From Cadophora sp. MPI-SDFR-AT-0126 (Eukaryota > Ascomycota > Leotiomycetes > Helotiales > Ploettnerulaceae): 64,000 nt of DNA. The position numbers and the translations under genes were made by a program. Each line of letters starts with the position of its first letter. Position 1 is the first letter of the stretch. The notes under the pieces are model-generated. The model was given only the letters and a program-made list of their open reading frames with translations, did no database searches and was not told the DNA's origin. Where the stretch lies: the NCBI GenBank assembly GCA_020747065.1, contig JAGMVK010000004.1:2666001-2730000 (forward strand), read 5' to 3'. Shown piece by piece: positions 33,636 through 45,532 of the stretch.

Positions 33636-35325
33636 GGGAGATGGTAATTGGAGGCGGGATTGGGATTGGCTTGTCGTTCTGACTTGCTGGTTGGACACGC
33701 GCGGACATATGGATGAATAGATGGATTGATGTGCTGTTGGACTACGAAACGAAAGGATGGTTAACGGAACGACATATTACTATGATGGATCGGAGTGGCT
33801 GGAGTTACTGGGGTGGCAGGGCGGCACATTTCCGTACATTATCCACCGGGCACTGAAGGACCTTGGCTTGGCTAAGCAAGGTCCAACTGGTCCCTCGATG
33901 CCAATCTCACAAGGTGGACATGGCTAGACCAGACCAGACACATGAACATTGCTTCCCGAGAGGGGAGAGAAGTGCTCACACGCTATCATTATCACTCTCC
34001 ATACAGATTTACAACCCAAACAGCGTTGAGCTTAGCATAGAACAGAAACCAAATATACTTATCCAATCAAGACTTTCTTTCAAATTGCAAACAATGGTGA
34101 CCAGAATTCAATGTGAGCATCCTAACCAACCATTCAATTCCCCCCTCCTCTCCCTCTCCCTCACACACACATTCATCTAACCTCAAGTCCCCCTCCACTA
34201 ATACAAAATCATGCAATTAGACCTTCAAGACCTCCAAGCCACTTTCCAACAGAAGTACAATTACCGAACAGAACTACACTACTATGCCTACCAATCTTTT
34301 CCCCAAATTACGACGCAGCTACCGACGTCCTGTTGGGCTTTTAGAGATTGAAGAGGGCAGTTTCGGCGATTAAAGTATCAAGAAGAGAGGTTGCTTTGAA
34401 CTACGCCGAAGATTGGGAAAAGTGCTATAAGGTCTCTGCATCTGTGACTGTTATTCAGTCTTCTGCATAATGATGACATATATTATGTGGTTGAATATCA
34501 AAGAGTTGATCAATCCAAGGTCAAAGCCTGCCGAAAGCAAGAAGTAGGATACTTCCATTTACTGTTAATCAATTCCAGTGAGCTACTAGTGGCGCCTCAC
34601 AGATAGTCATCGGAGCTCGGAATTTGAAAAGCCAATTGTATTCGGTAACGAGTGACTAAATAACAAAGCTTTTGGTTTTTTCTTTTCTAGGTACAAGCGC
34701 GGGAGCACGAAGAAACATCTCAGCATAATAGCAGTCTTCTTCACCAGTGTATCAATTTCTGCAATGAAGCAGAATGAACACAGATCCCCTCATAGTGCTG
34801 CACTATCATATCAAGAACAAGAAGCGGCATCAGGTATCAATCCATACAAAGTGACAGTGCCTTCAGTCGCAAGAGATAGCGAAGCTGCCTGAAGACAACC
34901 ATGACTACATCGAAAAGACTTGATGCAGAGCCGAAACCATGATGTGTCCAAGTCGCCGAAGAGACAATCTTCGGTGTAGGATGATCGGTATTGGTCGAAT
35001 AGGTTGCCGAGGAAGATGTTGATAAAGTACAAGAAGGAAATATCGTATGTGGACTGTAAGAAAAGCCTCCTGTGGCCAACACTGTCTAGACAAACAATGC
35101 TTAAGGTGACTTTCGCTGGATGTTGGTAGAGCCAATTGAAGACATCCATAGATATGAAAGGCCAAAAGCAGACAAAGAGAGTGACTCCTATTCGAATATG
35201 TCGTATCGTTACCGTGATTCCATAATATCGTGTGCCATGTAAAGATCGTGAGGCCAACCAAGACACAGGAAGCAATATGACGAAAGCAAGCAAGCAAACG
35301 AAGCAAGATGTTGTAGTTATGTTGC
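33636..35325. other. Gene-poor stretch between KPWE gene and PUF gene
   Basis: About 1.7 kb. Apart from the weak caspase-like remnant at 34211-34351 nothing is supportable. The part next to 35325 is the PUF 3' UTR. Confidence 0.45.
34211..34351 (+). pseudogene. Weak possible remnant of a caspase-like (C14-type) fungal protein
   Basis: A 46-codon frame reads DLQDLQATFQQKYNYRTELH, followed by YYAYQSFPQITTQL. This pattern resembles the stretch just upstream of the caspase-like core in some fungal C14/NACHT-type proteins (LQ..F...YNF.TE.Y.I). No catalytic His or Cys follows, and stops break the frame at once. It may be coincidence. Confidence 0.15.
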
Positions 35326-38126
35326 TTAACGATAAGCGCCACCAAAGCGAGTGTTTGGCTGTGGGGCCATGCGAGGAGGAACACCAATGGCAGGACCGAC
35401 ACCAGGGCCAGGACGTGTCTGGATGGCAGGATTGGTGCAGAGCATGCCAACACGAGAGCCGAACTTGGATCCCCGAAGAGAGACCATGTGCTTGCGAATG
35501 TGGCTAGCAACGACCTCGCGGTGTTGGGGATTGGAGTGGGTCAGGATGTACTGAATGAGGTAATTGCCATACTGATCGCTGGCAATGTCGATCAAGGGAA
35601 TACGAGGACGATCGAGACGACCCTCACAAACCCGATCAAGGTATCGACTAAGAAAGTCGGGACCGCCAATCTTGAGGCACTTCTCAACGACCTTGGAGGC
35701 AAATTGATCCATGCTGTACTCGGAGGCATAGCGGATGACATGGTCGATGGCACGACTACGATCAGCTGGGGCACCATGCTCGCAGATATGTTGGATGCAC
35801 CAGTTGCCAAATTGGCCATGAGCAACAATGTCAATGCTACCAAGGACTTCCTCAATACAAGGTCGCTGAGGCAATGTTAGCTGTGCTCCTAAGGCAAGAG
35901 GAGGTCATTCTTACCTTATCCTCCTCGAGGCAGTTCTCAAAGATGTTCTGAACAACCAAGCTACCAGTCTCACCAAGAGCAACCTCGTGCCACATACCAT
36001 GAAGAGCATCGTTGACGTACTTCATGATCTGAGGAGGAGATTCAGTCCAACGGAGCTCGAACAACTTTTGCCAAACATGGCAAGCATAGCGGTGGATGAC
36101 AGTCTCGGGGATACGGCGAAGAAGTTCATGAACCATGATGGCCTTGTAGTCCTCTGGAACAGAGTCAAAAGCCTTCTGGACGACGTGGCAACCGAAAGCG
36201 TCCATGGAGAGGTTCAAGGTGTTTCCACGAATAGCCTCAGCGATCTTGATGACCTGCTCAGGGGTTCCATGCTCGAAGCAACGTTGAACCAAGAAATTGC
36301 CAAAACGGTTGACCATCAAAGGATAAGCCTGAGCGACGATTGCCTCAACAATCTCGTACTTCTGGTCAGTTGTACCAACCTTAAGCTTCTGCTGAAGGAA
36401 GATGGAGGCTTGTTGATCATTGTTGCAGACAATTTTGTCAACGATGTACTTCCAGTTGCAGTTGACCGTGCGATCAAGAAGACGGCGGTAGTTGAGAGGC
36501 TCAGTGGTTGGAAGGTACGTCTGGCCCTCAGCTCCTTGGCTCTATCAAGACGTTAGTGAATGGAAGGAGCAGAAGAAGGAAGTTTGAAGACTTACATCGC
36601 CCTTCCATCCAGCGTTGGAGACAGTAAATTCGGGTGCATGTGGGGACAATGGGGGTACCGATAGGTTGTGGCTGGTATCCACTGTACATACCACTCAAGC
36701 TTCCCATAGCCGGCAAACCGGCAGGAAGATTAGCAACCGAGCCGTAAGGAGTCGAAGAAGGTGTGAAGCCATCGAAAGAGCTGTTGCTACTGGCATATGG
36801 GAACGAGCTTGCACTGCTTCTGTTGTTGTAGCGGCCTCCGCCAGGCTGGCTGCGTCGACCCATAGGAGGGGCCATCAGCATATCTGGGTCTTGCATCATG
36901 CGGTCACCACGGAAGCTTGTAGCGGCACCGTATGGCATTGCGTCAATAAATGGTTGGCCGTAGCCACGCTGCATCCATTGAGCAGAGGTAGTAGCTTCAG
37001 ATGGTTGGAACCCTGGAACAGCAACAGGATAAGGGGCAGCTGGACCAGCGAAGTTTGGCTTACCTCCGTTGTTCCAGATTGCACGAGCCCGGTTGAAACC
37101 ACTGGCAGACAATGCATCACTGGTATCTGAACGAGCATCGTCTTGAGTAGCCCATGAGTTGTCTCGGGTAAATTGAGCACGAGCAAGCGGTGGAAGATGA
37201 TTGATGCGCTCCTCAGATGGGATGTGCATTGGGTAGTCGGCCTCGGAGGCATTGTCAACAACTTGGTCAAGAGTGTGCTTGGTGATGCGAGTTTGTGCAA
37301 GTTCTTGGTCCATGCGAGCAATCTTGCCTTTGGCGGCCTCCAGTTCAGCCTTTAGAGCAGCAAGTTCACTGGCACTTTGGACAGGGGCATCATCGCCAGA
37401 AAGGCTTGGTGGGTTGGTTGTGGGAGCCGTGCTGAAGTTGTAGCACTCGGTGGCAGGTGTGATAGGAACAGAACTGTTGGCAGAGACATACTCGACGGTG
37501 CGGTAGCGGACAACGTCTTCATTGGACTTGAGGGCCTCATTTTGTTTGTTGATGGTGGCTTGCTGCTCAGACAGCTTGGCAAGGAGCTTGTCAACTGGGT
37601 TGGGCTCGCTGGCAGAGGTATCGTGATTGATCTTCATCTTCTGCAGACGTCAGCATTCGCTCGCAGAGAATTGAAGGAGAGGAGGAGCTGTCAAAGTCAC
37701 CTTCGGACCAGCTTGGTTACCCAGCTTATTCGTGGACAGAGCAGTGGCAGACTTCTTCAATGAGACAGCAGTGGGGTCCTATAGTTGCAATGTCAGTGGA
37801 TGAAATATATGCGCCTCCAGGTATGTCGTAAATTGTACACAATCTGGTGCAGAGCTGTGGCGGTGGAGATAGAAAGGAATGTGGGTTTTGCTTTGGTGGG
37901 ATGGTCAGGGTAAGGGCAAGATAGCCACAAGAGACAGGTGCCGGCTTGTGGTTGTATGATTGCATAGCCAGAGGTAAATTCGAGTGGATTTGGCGAGAAA
38001 ACGTACCATGCGAGCCGTCAAATGGGCCAGAGTCTCTTCAGCGGAACTCATGTTCTCTTGGGAAGATCCTGCTCTGCTTCCAGCCCGACGCAGGGTGGGT
38101 GAGCCGGTTGAGGCGGTGGCAGACAT
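35326..38126 (-). CDS. PUF (Pumilio-family) RNA-binding protein, frame broken by one base
   Basis: Five exons (38007-38126, 37701-37778, 36596-37640, 35915-36541, 35326-35865). The start is MSATASTGSPTLRRAGS, preceded by a short TCAA repeat. The N-terminal half is disordered and coiled-coil-prone (NPVDKLLAKLSEQQATI, LAALKAELEAAKGKI). The Pumilio homology domain fills exons 4 and 5. Its repeats include FGNFLVQRCFEHG, FGCHVVQKAFDS, YACHVWQKLFEL, TGSLVVQNIFENC, FGNWCIQHICEHG, FASKVVEKCLKIG and YGNYLIQYILTH. PUF proteins bind 3' UTR motifs and recruit deadenylases. Exon 3 is 1045 nt, one more than a multiple of three. A five-G run at 36651-36655 (plus strand) carries one base too many: the reading leaves frame after PQPIGTP, whereas the next frame continues LSPHAPEFTVSNAGWKGD into exon 4. 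Without the extra base the product is about 802 residues. This is either an assembly error or a real null allele. Confidence 0.9.
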
Positions 38127-39359
38127 CTTGATTGATTGATTGACCTGCTTCGATTCTCGGTGAGATGTGCTTGTCAGTATGGCAGATAATACTGCGTCTG
38201 TGGTCGAAGGAAGATGGTGGGAAGATGTGCTCGTCGCGGTACAGGTGGTGTTGTAGATTTTAGGTACAGGGAACAGAAAGGACGGAAGGCGAAGATCAAG
38301 TAAATAAATACGAGTCGTAGCTCAAGGCAACTAGATCGGGAAGGAGCACTTTATCGTACTGTCCTCCACGAGTTGAGTGTACCAGATGTGGTGATGTTAC
38401 TGTCGTCGAAGAAAGTCGAAGGGAGCGTGTTGTTGTGGTATTTTGGGGAGAAAGCGCGGTCGAGGTTGAAAGGCGAGGCTTTATACCTAGGACCACGAGG
38501 CTGCCAGTCGATGAACTCGGCTATTGACAGAATCACGAGATCTCTCTGTGATGCAAAAAAGATACGGATTGATTTCTTTGCTCTACGAAAGGTGAATGAC
38601 TTTGTCGAAAGAAGTAATTCCACCGGCATGAATCTTTGAAGGGAAACAGGATGATGAACAGGGGATGTTCTTGCTTTTTTGGGCTGATGATGGTTTTACC
38701 CAAAGCGGTGAAAAGTAGAACTTACTCCCACCTGCCCAGCGGAATCGAACTATCTTCCTCTTCTTGACTGACATTGAGCATCGAAAGGCATTTCGATTGC
38801 TTCATATCACAAGTTGAGCTTCTCTCGCCTTACAGTTGCTGCAATTTTAGGATAGTAAGATGGAGGAATGAGATTACTGCTTCTCTAGCAACAATGAGTG
38901 CTTAGAACAGAGTAGAACACCTCAAGAGGGAAGGCTTGCAAAAGGACGCTTAAAAGTGGAAATAGAAGACATCTCAAAACGCACATTAGGTTCAAACATA
39001 GCAGAAAGGAGCATACCGTCTGTCACCAGGCCATTCCAATCGTCCTTTGAAGCACCTACAATACTACACCTTTCTAGCAATTCAATGCTGGGCCATTTCC
39101 CCGTCACAAGTGCGACTCCGCAAGAACTTGTTACCCTAAAGTTTAGCCCCAGGCGCCGGATACTACCAATTTAAGAGCATAAGCTGAGCAATGCTGTTGA
39201 CCAAGAGCTCATAGTATCTCGATTTGGACTGGAATGCTTTCTTCATCCGCGACAGACACCCGAGACTCTCCACATCCCATAATCTTCCACCAAACGCCGA
39301 TTTTGCTACAAAAATGCTGTATGTCGTACACGTCCGTCCATCTATACAATCCCGTCGCT
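38127..39359. other. Long upstream region of the PUF gene
   Basis: About 1.2 kb between the PUF start and the 3' end of mS33. No coding exon is seen. A long promoter and 5' leader would be normal for a PUF regulator. A TTGA/TCAA repeat of four units lies directly before the PUF ATG (38128-38143). Confidence 0.5.
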
Positions 39360-39836
39360 CTACCGCTTCTTCCCCTTGAACTTCTTGGATTCTACCAGAC
39401 GAATTAGCACTGTCCACCCAAACCAGACTCCGGACCATACCTTCTGCTGTCCGCTTCTTCTTGGGGGCACCTTTTCCTCTCTGCTTGACACTGCGAACAC
39501 ATTAGAGCTTGTTTGCTACTCCAGATAGGGGAAACGCACATCTTGATATGCTCCAGTCTGTCCTCCTCTGCATCATCCCATGTCTCCCAGTCAGGATACA
39601 ATTTCTGCAGATCCTTGATCGTAGCGACTTTTCGTGGGTAGTATGCCGCCAAAGCTGGACCCTTTAGTCTTTGCCGTAGGACTTTGTTTCCTAGTCGGAG
39701 GGCTTCTGGGTTGAATGTCGTGGAAAAGATCTTGCATTGGACCTGAGACCGTTAGCAATTGTACCATGAAGAAAGCAGAAGCCTAAAAGAGAAACACCTT
39801 CATGAGGTCCAAGATCCGCGCTCGAGGGACAGCCAT
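39360..39836 (-). CDS. RSM27: Mitochondrial small-subunit ribosomal protein mS33 (Rsm27 family)
   Basis: Four exons (39798-39836, 39540-39742, 39441-39490, 39360-39391) give 107 residues. The protein opens MAVPRARILDLMKVQCKIF. It continues with TTFNPEALRLGNKVLRQRL, GPALAAYYPRKV and DWETWDDAEEDRLEHIK, all characteristic of mS33. The basic tail GKGAPKKKRTAEESKKFKGK is assembled from two tiny last exons, of 50 and 32 nt, whose introns have clear GCTAAT branch sites. mS33 is a component of the mitoribosomal small-subunit head. It is head-to-head with the RNase III gene. Confidence 0.95.
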
Positions 39837-40040
39837 ATTGACTGCAGTTGCTCCAAATGTTGGTCGCTGATAATCTCAACCTCCGGCGACGTCCAGCATC
39901 AGTCTAGGATTCTGGGAGCCGCGCTTCGGGCCGCTAGTTTTTCCGACGCGAGCTGGATTTCAAGGTGCAACCTCAGAAATCTACAACTCAAAATATTCCG
40001 GAGAGCACCAACGAATCATATTTCGCAATATTTTCTCAAA
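39837..40040. promoter_or_regulatory. Compact bidirectional promoter, mS33 / RNase III
   Basis: Only 204 bp separate the two divergent ATGs. It must contain both promoters and leaders, which suggests co-regulation of a mitoribosome gene and an RNA-processing gene. No defined site is assigned. Confidence 0.65.
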
Positions 40041-41416
40041 ATGCAGAGTTTATTCAACCGGCATAAGAGGAAGCATGATGAAGGTGCAGGATATGAGGAG
40101 CACAACAAGAAACACAAAAGACACAGCGTAAGTCGACATTATTTCTCAGTCAGTGCTCACATTCAGTGCACGTTCTTACAGAATCATAGAACCATCATGG
40201 AGAGGAATCGCGGATCTCAAAGTCTATGGAGCGGACAAGAATCGACCCCAGACCCAGCGTGAGCAGCTCTGTCACTCCAGCTCAAACTCGAAAGATCGCA
40301 AATCTCATCAAAGCACTGGATGAAGCACTGGAAGAAGATGGCATGGACGCGACTCTGGATTTCATCGGAGACGAAGCTCTGAATCGCTGCTTGGGTCTTC
40401 GAACTTCTCTAAATTCAGCTAGATCAAAGCTCGACGAAGCAGGCGCCAAATCATCGACCGACCGAGAGCAAAGGTCACATGACTTTTTCAGTATTCCTAA
40501 CACCTTCTCACCCTACTCTCTTACGCCCTGGAAGTCCTCAACCATACCAACGACTCTACCTCCTCCTCCCAAAATTCTCGATCCTACTCTCGAGAAATCT
40601 GCATTCACTCACGTCGCCTGCGGTTCTGGTAGCATTTTTGACCTGAGCTACGAACGTCTCGAATGGATTGGTGACGCCTACATCGAACTCATCTCCACAC
40701 TTCTCATCTCTCAAACATTTCCATTCCTTCTACCTGGAAAGTCCAGCCAGATTCGCGAAAGTCTCGTCAAGAATGCCACCTTAGCCGATTTCTCCAGAAA
40801 GTATGGCTTCGACAACCGTCTACAACTTCCCGAGGCGAATTTCGACGTAAAGGATGCAGACAAAGTCAAAATTCTAGGTGATGTCTTCGAAGCCTATGTC
40901 GCTGCAGTCATCCTTTCCGACCCAGCAGACGGCGTGTCCCGAGTCTCACAGTGGCTCAAGGATATCTGGGGCATGATCCTTGCAAAGGATATTATTAATG
41001 AGGAGAGAAAAAGTGTGACTTTCGACAGTCCGCTTTGGAGACTTCGAGGTTCCGCACAGCCTGTGCAAGATGTTATGTCCACCGAGAAAGCTCCCTTGAA
41101 TCCAAAAGACGCATTGCAGCAGATGATCGGCTCAAAGGGTGTCAAATTTTCTTACAACGACATAGCGCCACCAAAGAAGGACCCAAAAACCAAGCTTCCA
41201 CTGTTTACAGTTGGTGTATTTCTCGATGGATACGGAGAAAAGGACAAGATGCTGGGAACGGGCAAGGCATCTGGAAAGAAGGAGGCTGGGTTCAAGGCTG
41301 CTGAGATGGCGATGGCAAATAAGAAGGCGATGAAGTATTATGGCGACAAGAAGAAGTTGGTGCAGGCCCAGTTGCAGCTTGAGCAGGAGGCTCTGGATGC
41401 TCAACAGAATTCCTGA
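40041..41416 (+). CDS. Ribonuclease III (Rnt1/Pac1 type)
   Basis: Two exons (40041-40127 and 40190-41416) give 437 residues. The acceptor CATAG at 40189 is required: using the TACAG eight bases earlier puts a TAG in frame. The N-terminus is short and basic (FNRHKRKHDE, NKKHKRHS), suggesting nuclear or nucleolar location. The RNase III signature at about 184-196 is ERLEWIGDAYIEL, with the catalytic Glu and Asp present. The second acidic pair is in ILGDVFEAYVAAV (about 258-270). A C-terminal double-stranded RNA-binding domain begins near residue 320 (NPKDALQQMIGSKG) and ends GKKEAGFKAAEMAM. All catalytic residues are kept, unlike the mitoribosomal mL44/mL57 relatives. It should process pre-rRNA, snRNA and snoRNA stem-loops. 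It has no PAZ or helicase, so it is not Dicer. Some filamentous fungi have only this simple type plus Dicers. Confidence 0.93.
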
Positions 41417-42467
41417 TTGTCTGAGTTGGCTACCTACTTTGTTTTTGAGCATTGCTGAGCCATGTTGAGCTATGTAGATTATTTATCGTACTTGATACCC
41501 ATTTGCAAACAAATGAATTGACAACCTGCTATTCACCAACTTTGCAAGTCGTCCGCTCTCGAGTTCCTCCAAAGTCCCAAGTAGAACAACACGGCAAGAA
41601 ATTTTCGCTGTATTTAGCAGCTGCAGCTGGTGAGCAATGTCTAAGACCAACGTAGTGTGACAAGGCAAAGTCTTTTTGAATCAGCCAAATCAGCCTCGGA
41701 AGACCTCGGCATGGAAGTTTCGAGTATCACAAAACTATTGTACAGCAATCACGACATATTTCCAAGTCAAAGTACTCCAAACCGAATATCTCCACATATA
41801 GTCATCCATCACCCTGAAGTCCACAACATTCGGTGCAGAATAACCGAGCCCCTGAATCCAGAAATCTGCCAAGTCCATCACAACCGACAATCACAATTGC
41901 TTTTTCCATGCCATTGAGTGAGTAAGCACCACAACTGTCCCATCCAAATCCCATAAATCAATAACTATACCTCTTGATAGCTTCTATGAAAAATCACAAC
42001 AGCCAAAACATTCACAAGTAGGCCCCACAGCCCACTCACTACTGACCCGATTAGTGCATCCCCTCCCGTCCGGGAAACCAAACCTCCAACATCCCTGCCA
42101 CTCCAGCGCAAACACCGAGGCTCAGCGAGTCCCAGCACAAACAACACACGCGACGGCAATGATGCGCATGATAAGGTAATCTCATCATTCAGCGCCAACG
42201 CCGGAAGGAAAAAAGTGCGTACACAAACACTAATCTACCTTCTCTCCCTCTCTCTCTTTTCAAATACATCTTTTGGCTCTTTTGCTTTTGGCTTCTGGAT
42301 AGTACTTATGTGGTGTTCGCGAGCCCACCGGATCCCTACGAGTAGCGATTTCGTTGCGCCTCGGCACGGCAGTGACAGCACAAACACAAGCATATTCCTT
42401 TGATTGAGCTTCATACTCAGGAGAAACGTCTGGGGAACCAGACACCAGAGCATAAAAAGGAGAAAAG
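41417..42467. other. Intergenic, no gene seen
   Basis: About 1.05 kb upstream of the Atg37-like gene. A (CT)-rich tract lies at 42240-42260, close to that gene's start; such tracts are common in fungal core promoters. Nothing else is supported. Confidence 0.5.
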
Positions 42468-43616
42468 ATGGCGGATTCAGTGGGTGTGTATCCCCTCCTT
42501 CCTTTTCCAGTTCGGATTCAATGTTTAGATCCTACCACCCCATTCTACCGCGAAAAGACTCGAGATAGCAAGAGCAATACAGGGGAAAAGCTAACCCCTC
42601 TTCTCCCAATCCACAGACAGAGTATTCGTCCACGCCCTCAACACCGTCAAGAAGATCCCCAAGACAGGCGCCTCCCGTCCTCCACCAGGCGACCGACTCC
42701 GCCTCTATGGACTCTACAAGCAAGCCATGGAAGGGGACGTAGATGGGGTCATGGAACGGCCCGTGAGTGCGCATGGTGACGAGGAACCAGACGATGTGAG
42801 GAAGGACAGGGATAAATACGATGCGTGGGATGCGCAGAGGGGGATTAGTAGGACGGAGGCGAAGAGGAGGTATATCGAGGCGCTGATTGAGACGATGCAT
42901 AAATATGCTAGTACGACTGCGTGAGTCTTGTTCTACTTCTCCGCCCATATCATTCCCCTTCGGGTAGGGAGGGGAGTTGGGATACGGAACAACAGGAGCA
43001 TTTGAGGATAGGGCTGATACAAGTGATGTATAGGGATGCGAGGGCTCTAGTAGACGAGCTCGAATTCGTCTGGGATCAGATCAAGAACAACAGCGCCTCC
43101 TCATCCGGATCCTCGCCCGGCAGAGGTGGCCCCTCATACACCACCCAACCACGCCAGTTCCAACAGCCATTATCAGGAAACGATGGGCCAATGCGAGTCC
43201 TGAGCCCCATGAGCCAAGACGACGAAGCAGAGCGGCGATCAGGGTATAATGACGACTACGAAGAAGACGAAGACGACGATGAATACGATGGTGGGGAGAA
43301 GAAGGATGCTAAGAGCACGAATAAGTGGAGGAGATCGGTTGAGCATGCTTTTGCGAAGATGACGGCGGAGATTGCGGCTCTGAGAGAGCAGATTGCTACG
43401 GGCAGGGAGTATCAGGGGAAGAAGAGGAGGTCGTTTAAATCATGGTTTGCGTGGTTGATATGGTTGACCATACGGCATCTTCTGGTGGATGTGGTGATCC
43501 TGGGTATTGTCTTGCTTTACCTGAGAAAACGGAAGGATAGGAGAATTGAAGATTTGGTGAGGGAGGGATTGAAGATTGGGAGGGAGTATGTCAGAAAGAT
43601 CGTACCGGCACGATGA
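42468..43616 (+). CDS. ATG37: Acyl-CoA-binding domain membrane protein, Atg37-like (pexophagy)
   Basis: Three exons (42468-42483, 42617-42920, 43034-43616) give 300 residues. The acyl-CoA-binding domain (about 5-108) shows VFVHALNTVKKIPKTG, then RLRLYGLYKQAMEGDV, DKYDAWDAQRGISRTEAK and RYIEALIETMHKYAS. The YGLYKQA and KYDAW motifs are the ligand-binding core. Unlike soluble ACBPs, it has an acidic linker (DDYEEDEDDDEYD), a coiled-coil-prone segment (FAKMTAEIAALREQIA) and one transmembrane helix near the C-terminus (LLVDVVILGIVLLYL) followed by basic residues. This is the layout of Atg37/ACBD5, a peroxisomal tail-anchored protein that supports pexophagy and contact-site formation. The first exon is only 16 nt. 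The role is inferred from architecture. Confidence 0.9.
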
Positions 43617-43870
43617 TGTTCGACTTTGGAAGATTGGACACCTCCACAATGTCACGTTCCGCCAGGGTAGTCATGAAGGATCATGTCTAGATTCTCAAGA
43701 CCAGCGCCACAAGAAGATCACAACATACGACTGCTCAACACGAGATTCACAAGAATTCTATCTCCCATCACATTCGGCATTCGGGGGCCATCAGCTCAAG
43801 ATAGCTTCACAACATTGAAGCGAAATAAGTCAGTTCCACGACTATGTACACAAGCCCCAACCATCAGGTA

Positions 43871-44488
43871 CTACGATGGCATGCCATCCAACTGATCCGC
43901 CCCGTCAATGGGAGCAATCCACCCCACCCGCCTACCGGCAAACAACTCCCCCTTCGGCTCATTCTTACTCGGCCACTCAGCATCATCCAAAACACCCGCC
44001 TTGATGATCACCGCACCAGGGAACGACTCTCCAGTCCTGAACAGCGTGGTTCCACAGTCGGGGCAGAAGTGCGAGGTGATCTTCTTACCGCTGTCGGCTT
44101 GCTTGGAGATCTCTTTGGGCTTGCCTGTAGACATTGTCAGAAATGCTTAGGATATTTGGAGGGAGATGGGGAGATGGGGAGATCGAGGAGATGGTGGTGA
44201 AGGAGGATGTATACCTTCGAGTTTGAAGGCATCTTCAGGAACAATGATGTTGTTGCTATAGCTTGCTCCACCGATCTTGCGGCAGTCAAGGCAGTGGCAC
44301 AGAACATGGCCATTGGGTTCTCCGGTGAAGTTCACGCGGATCTAGATGTGGATAGTCAGTACTCGCATTTAAATACCGTCTCAAGCCGTCCACAGATACT
44401 GTACCATCTAATACATAGAAAATCAAATAGAGAAACTGGCATCAGCCAGCAAACATACCTTATTGCAAAAACAACCACCAACAGGCAT
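43871..44488 (-). CDS. GFA/CENP-V-type zinc protein (Mss4-like fold)
   Basis: Three exons (44459-44488, 44215-44341, 43871-44124) give 136 residues, the full single-domain length. Zinc ligands appear as GGCFCNK near the start, CHCLDCRK and HFCPDCGTTLF, the standard C-x-C / C-x-C-x2-C / C-x2-C set. The motif SNNIIVPEDAFKLEG and the late strand GAVIIKAGVLDDAEW are also typical. The family is named after bacterial glutathione-dependent formaldehyde-activating enzyme (Gfa), an activity now doubted for many members, so I would not infer formaldehyde metabolism. It is convergent with the Atg37-like gene, with 254 bp between the stops. Confidence 0.9.
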
Positions 44489-45532
44489 TTTGAATTATCT
44501 GATATGTCGTCTGAATTGGGTTTAGAAGTGTCTCGATCTAGCGGGGGATGATATCGTGATTTTCAACCTTAATCTAGCAAAGACAAGAATGTTTACTGAA
44601 CATCTAACACCTTGACGGCTACCCATCCTCTATATATACCTCCTTCCCTCCCCTCCCCTCTTTCCCTCCTCATGATCAAACCAGGGACCATCATCGTCAT
44701 GTCGCTCGCACGCTTCGAGCTAAGATGCGGGGTGCTGGCTCTAAGAGCTCCGTCTCGTCGGATACAGGCTCTCCCGTCCTTTCCCCCGATATCGACCCGT
44801 TAGAAGCAGATATCAACGGGAATAAAATATCTCTTCTCTGGAGATGATTTGCTGTGAGATCGTGGAAAGGCCGGAGGAGAGCACGGGATGTGGAATTGCG
44901 GATAGGATGGCGTGCATGGCGGCGCTGCCTCACACTTCCAGACAACCAAACACATTTTGTTTGCTGCAAATGGACATGGAATCGAGCTCAATGTCACTTC
45001 AACTTTCAGACATTCAATTCGATTCCTTCCAATACCTTCTCGTCTCGCAAATATCAAGAACAAAGGAAAGAGCTTCCAAGCTTCCATCAATCATAACATG
45101 ACGTCCCTCAAGCTAGAAGCTCGAACCTCGCCAACCAACAAAACGCCTCTCCCGATTCGTCAATTACGCCTTCCTGCACTCGAACAAAGAAAACAGCAAA
45201 GCGAACAAATAAATGCAAACACGAAGCAATCCTGCATTTTTCCCCCCAGCAAATCGAACCCACCCAACCAACACACTCAAAATAATAAAGGTTGGACAAG
45301 CGCCGATCCACGACACCAAGGCAATATCAATTTAGCCTTTGCTACTTACTTAGACCTATCGCAGCCTAGATCTGTAGATCGATCGCTCGCTACCGATTCG
45401 TGCGCTTTGTTTACCCAGCCCAAGAGGCCCAAGATTGGAGACGAGGAAAGGAATACGGTCAGATGATATCGCCGTTGATTTGAGTCGTGAGTTGAGAATT
45501 TAGTGAAGTGAGGAGGTTGAAGCTGCAAGCAG
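44489..45532. other. Intergenic / leader region
   Basis: About 1.04 kb between two divergent genes. A 122-codon frame (45098-45466) is open here but lacks domain evidence. It is rich in Lys, Pro, Asn and Gln and ends 66 bp before the next gene's ATG, so it is more likely an upstream frame in that gene's leader. Confidence 0.4.

Noticed and set aside
36530..36730. A small intron to explain the PUF frame change
   Set aside because: The only donor-like GTATGT nearby would need a 20-nt intron, below any workable length; both flanks read as conserved protein.
44215..44488. Formaldehyde detoxification role for the GFA-type protein
   Set aside because: The family name reflects a disputed activity; zinc motifs alone do not support it.
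45098..45466. 122-codon frame upstream of the unknown gene at 45533
   Set aside because: Low-complexity K/P/N/Q composition and closeness to the next ATG suggest a leader frame, not a separate gene.
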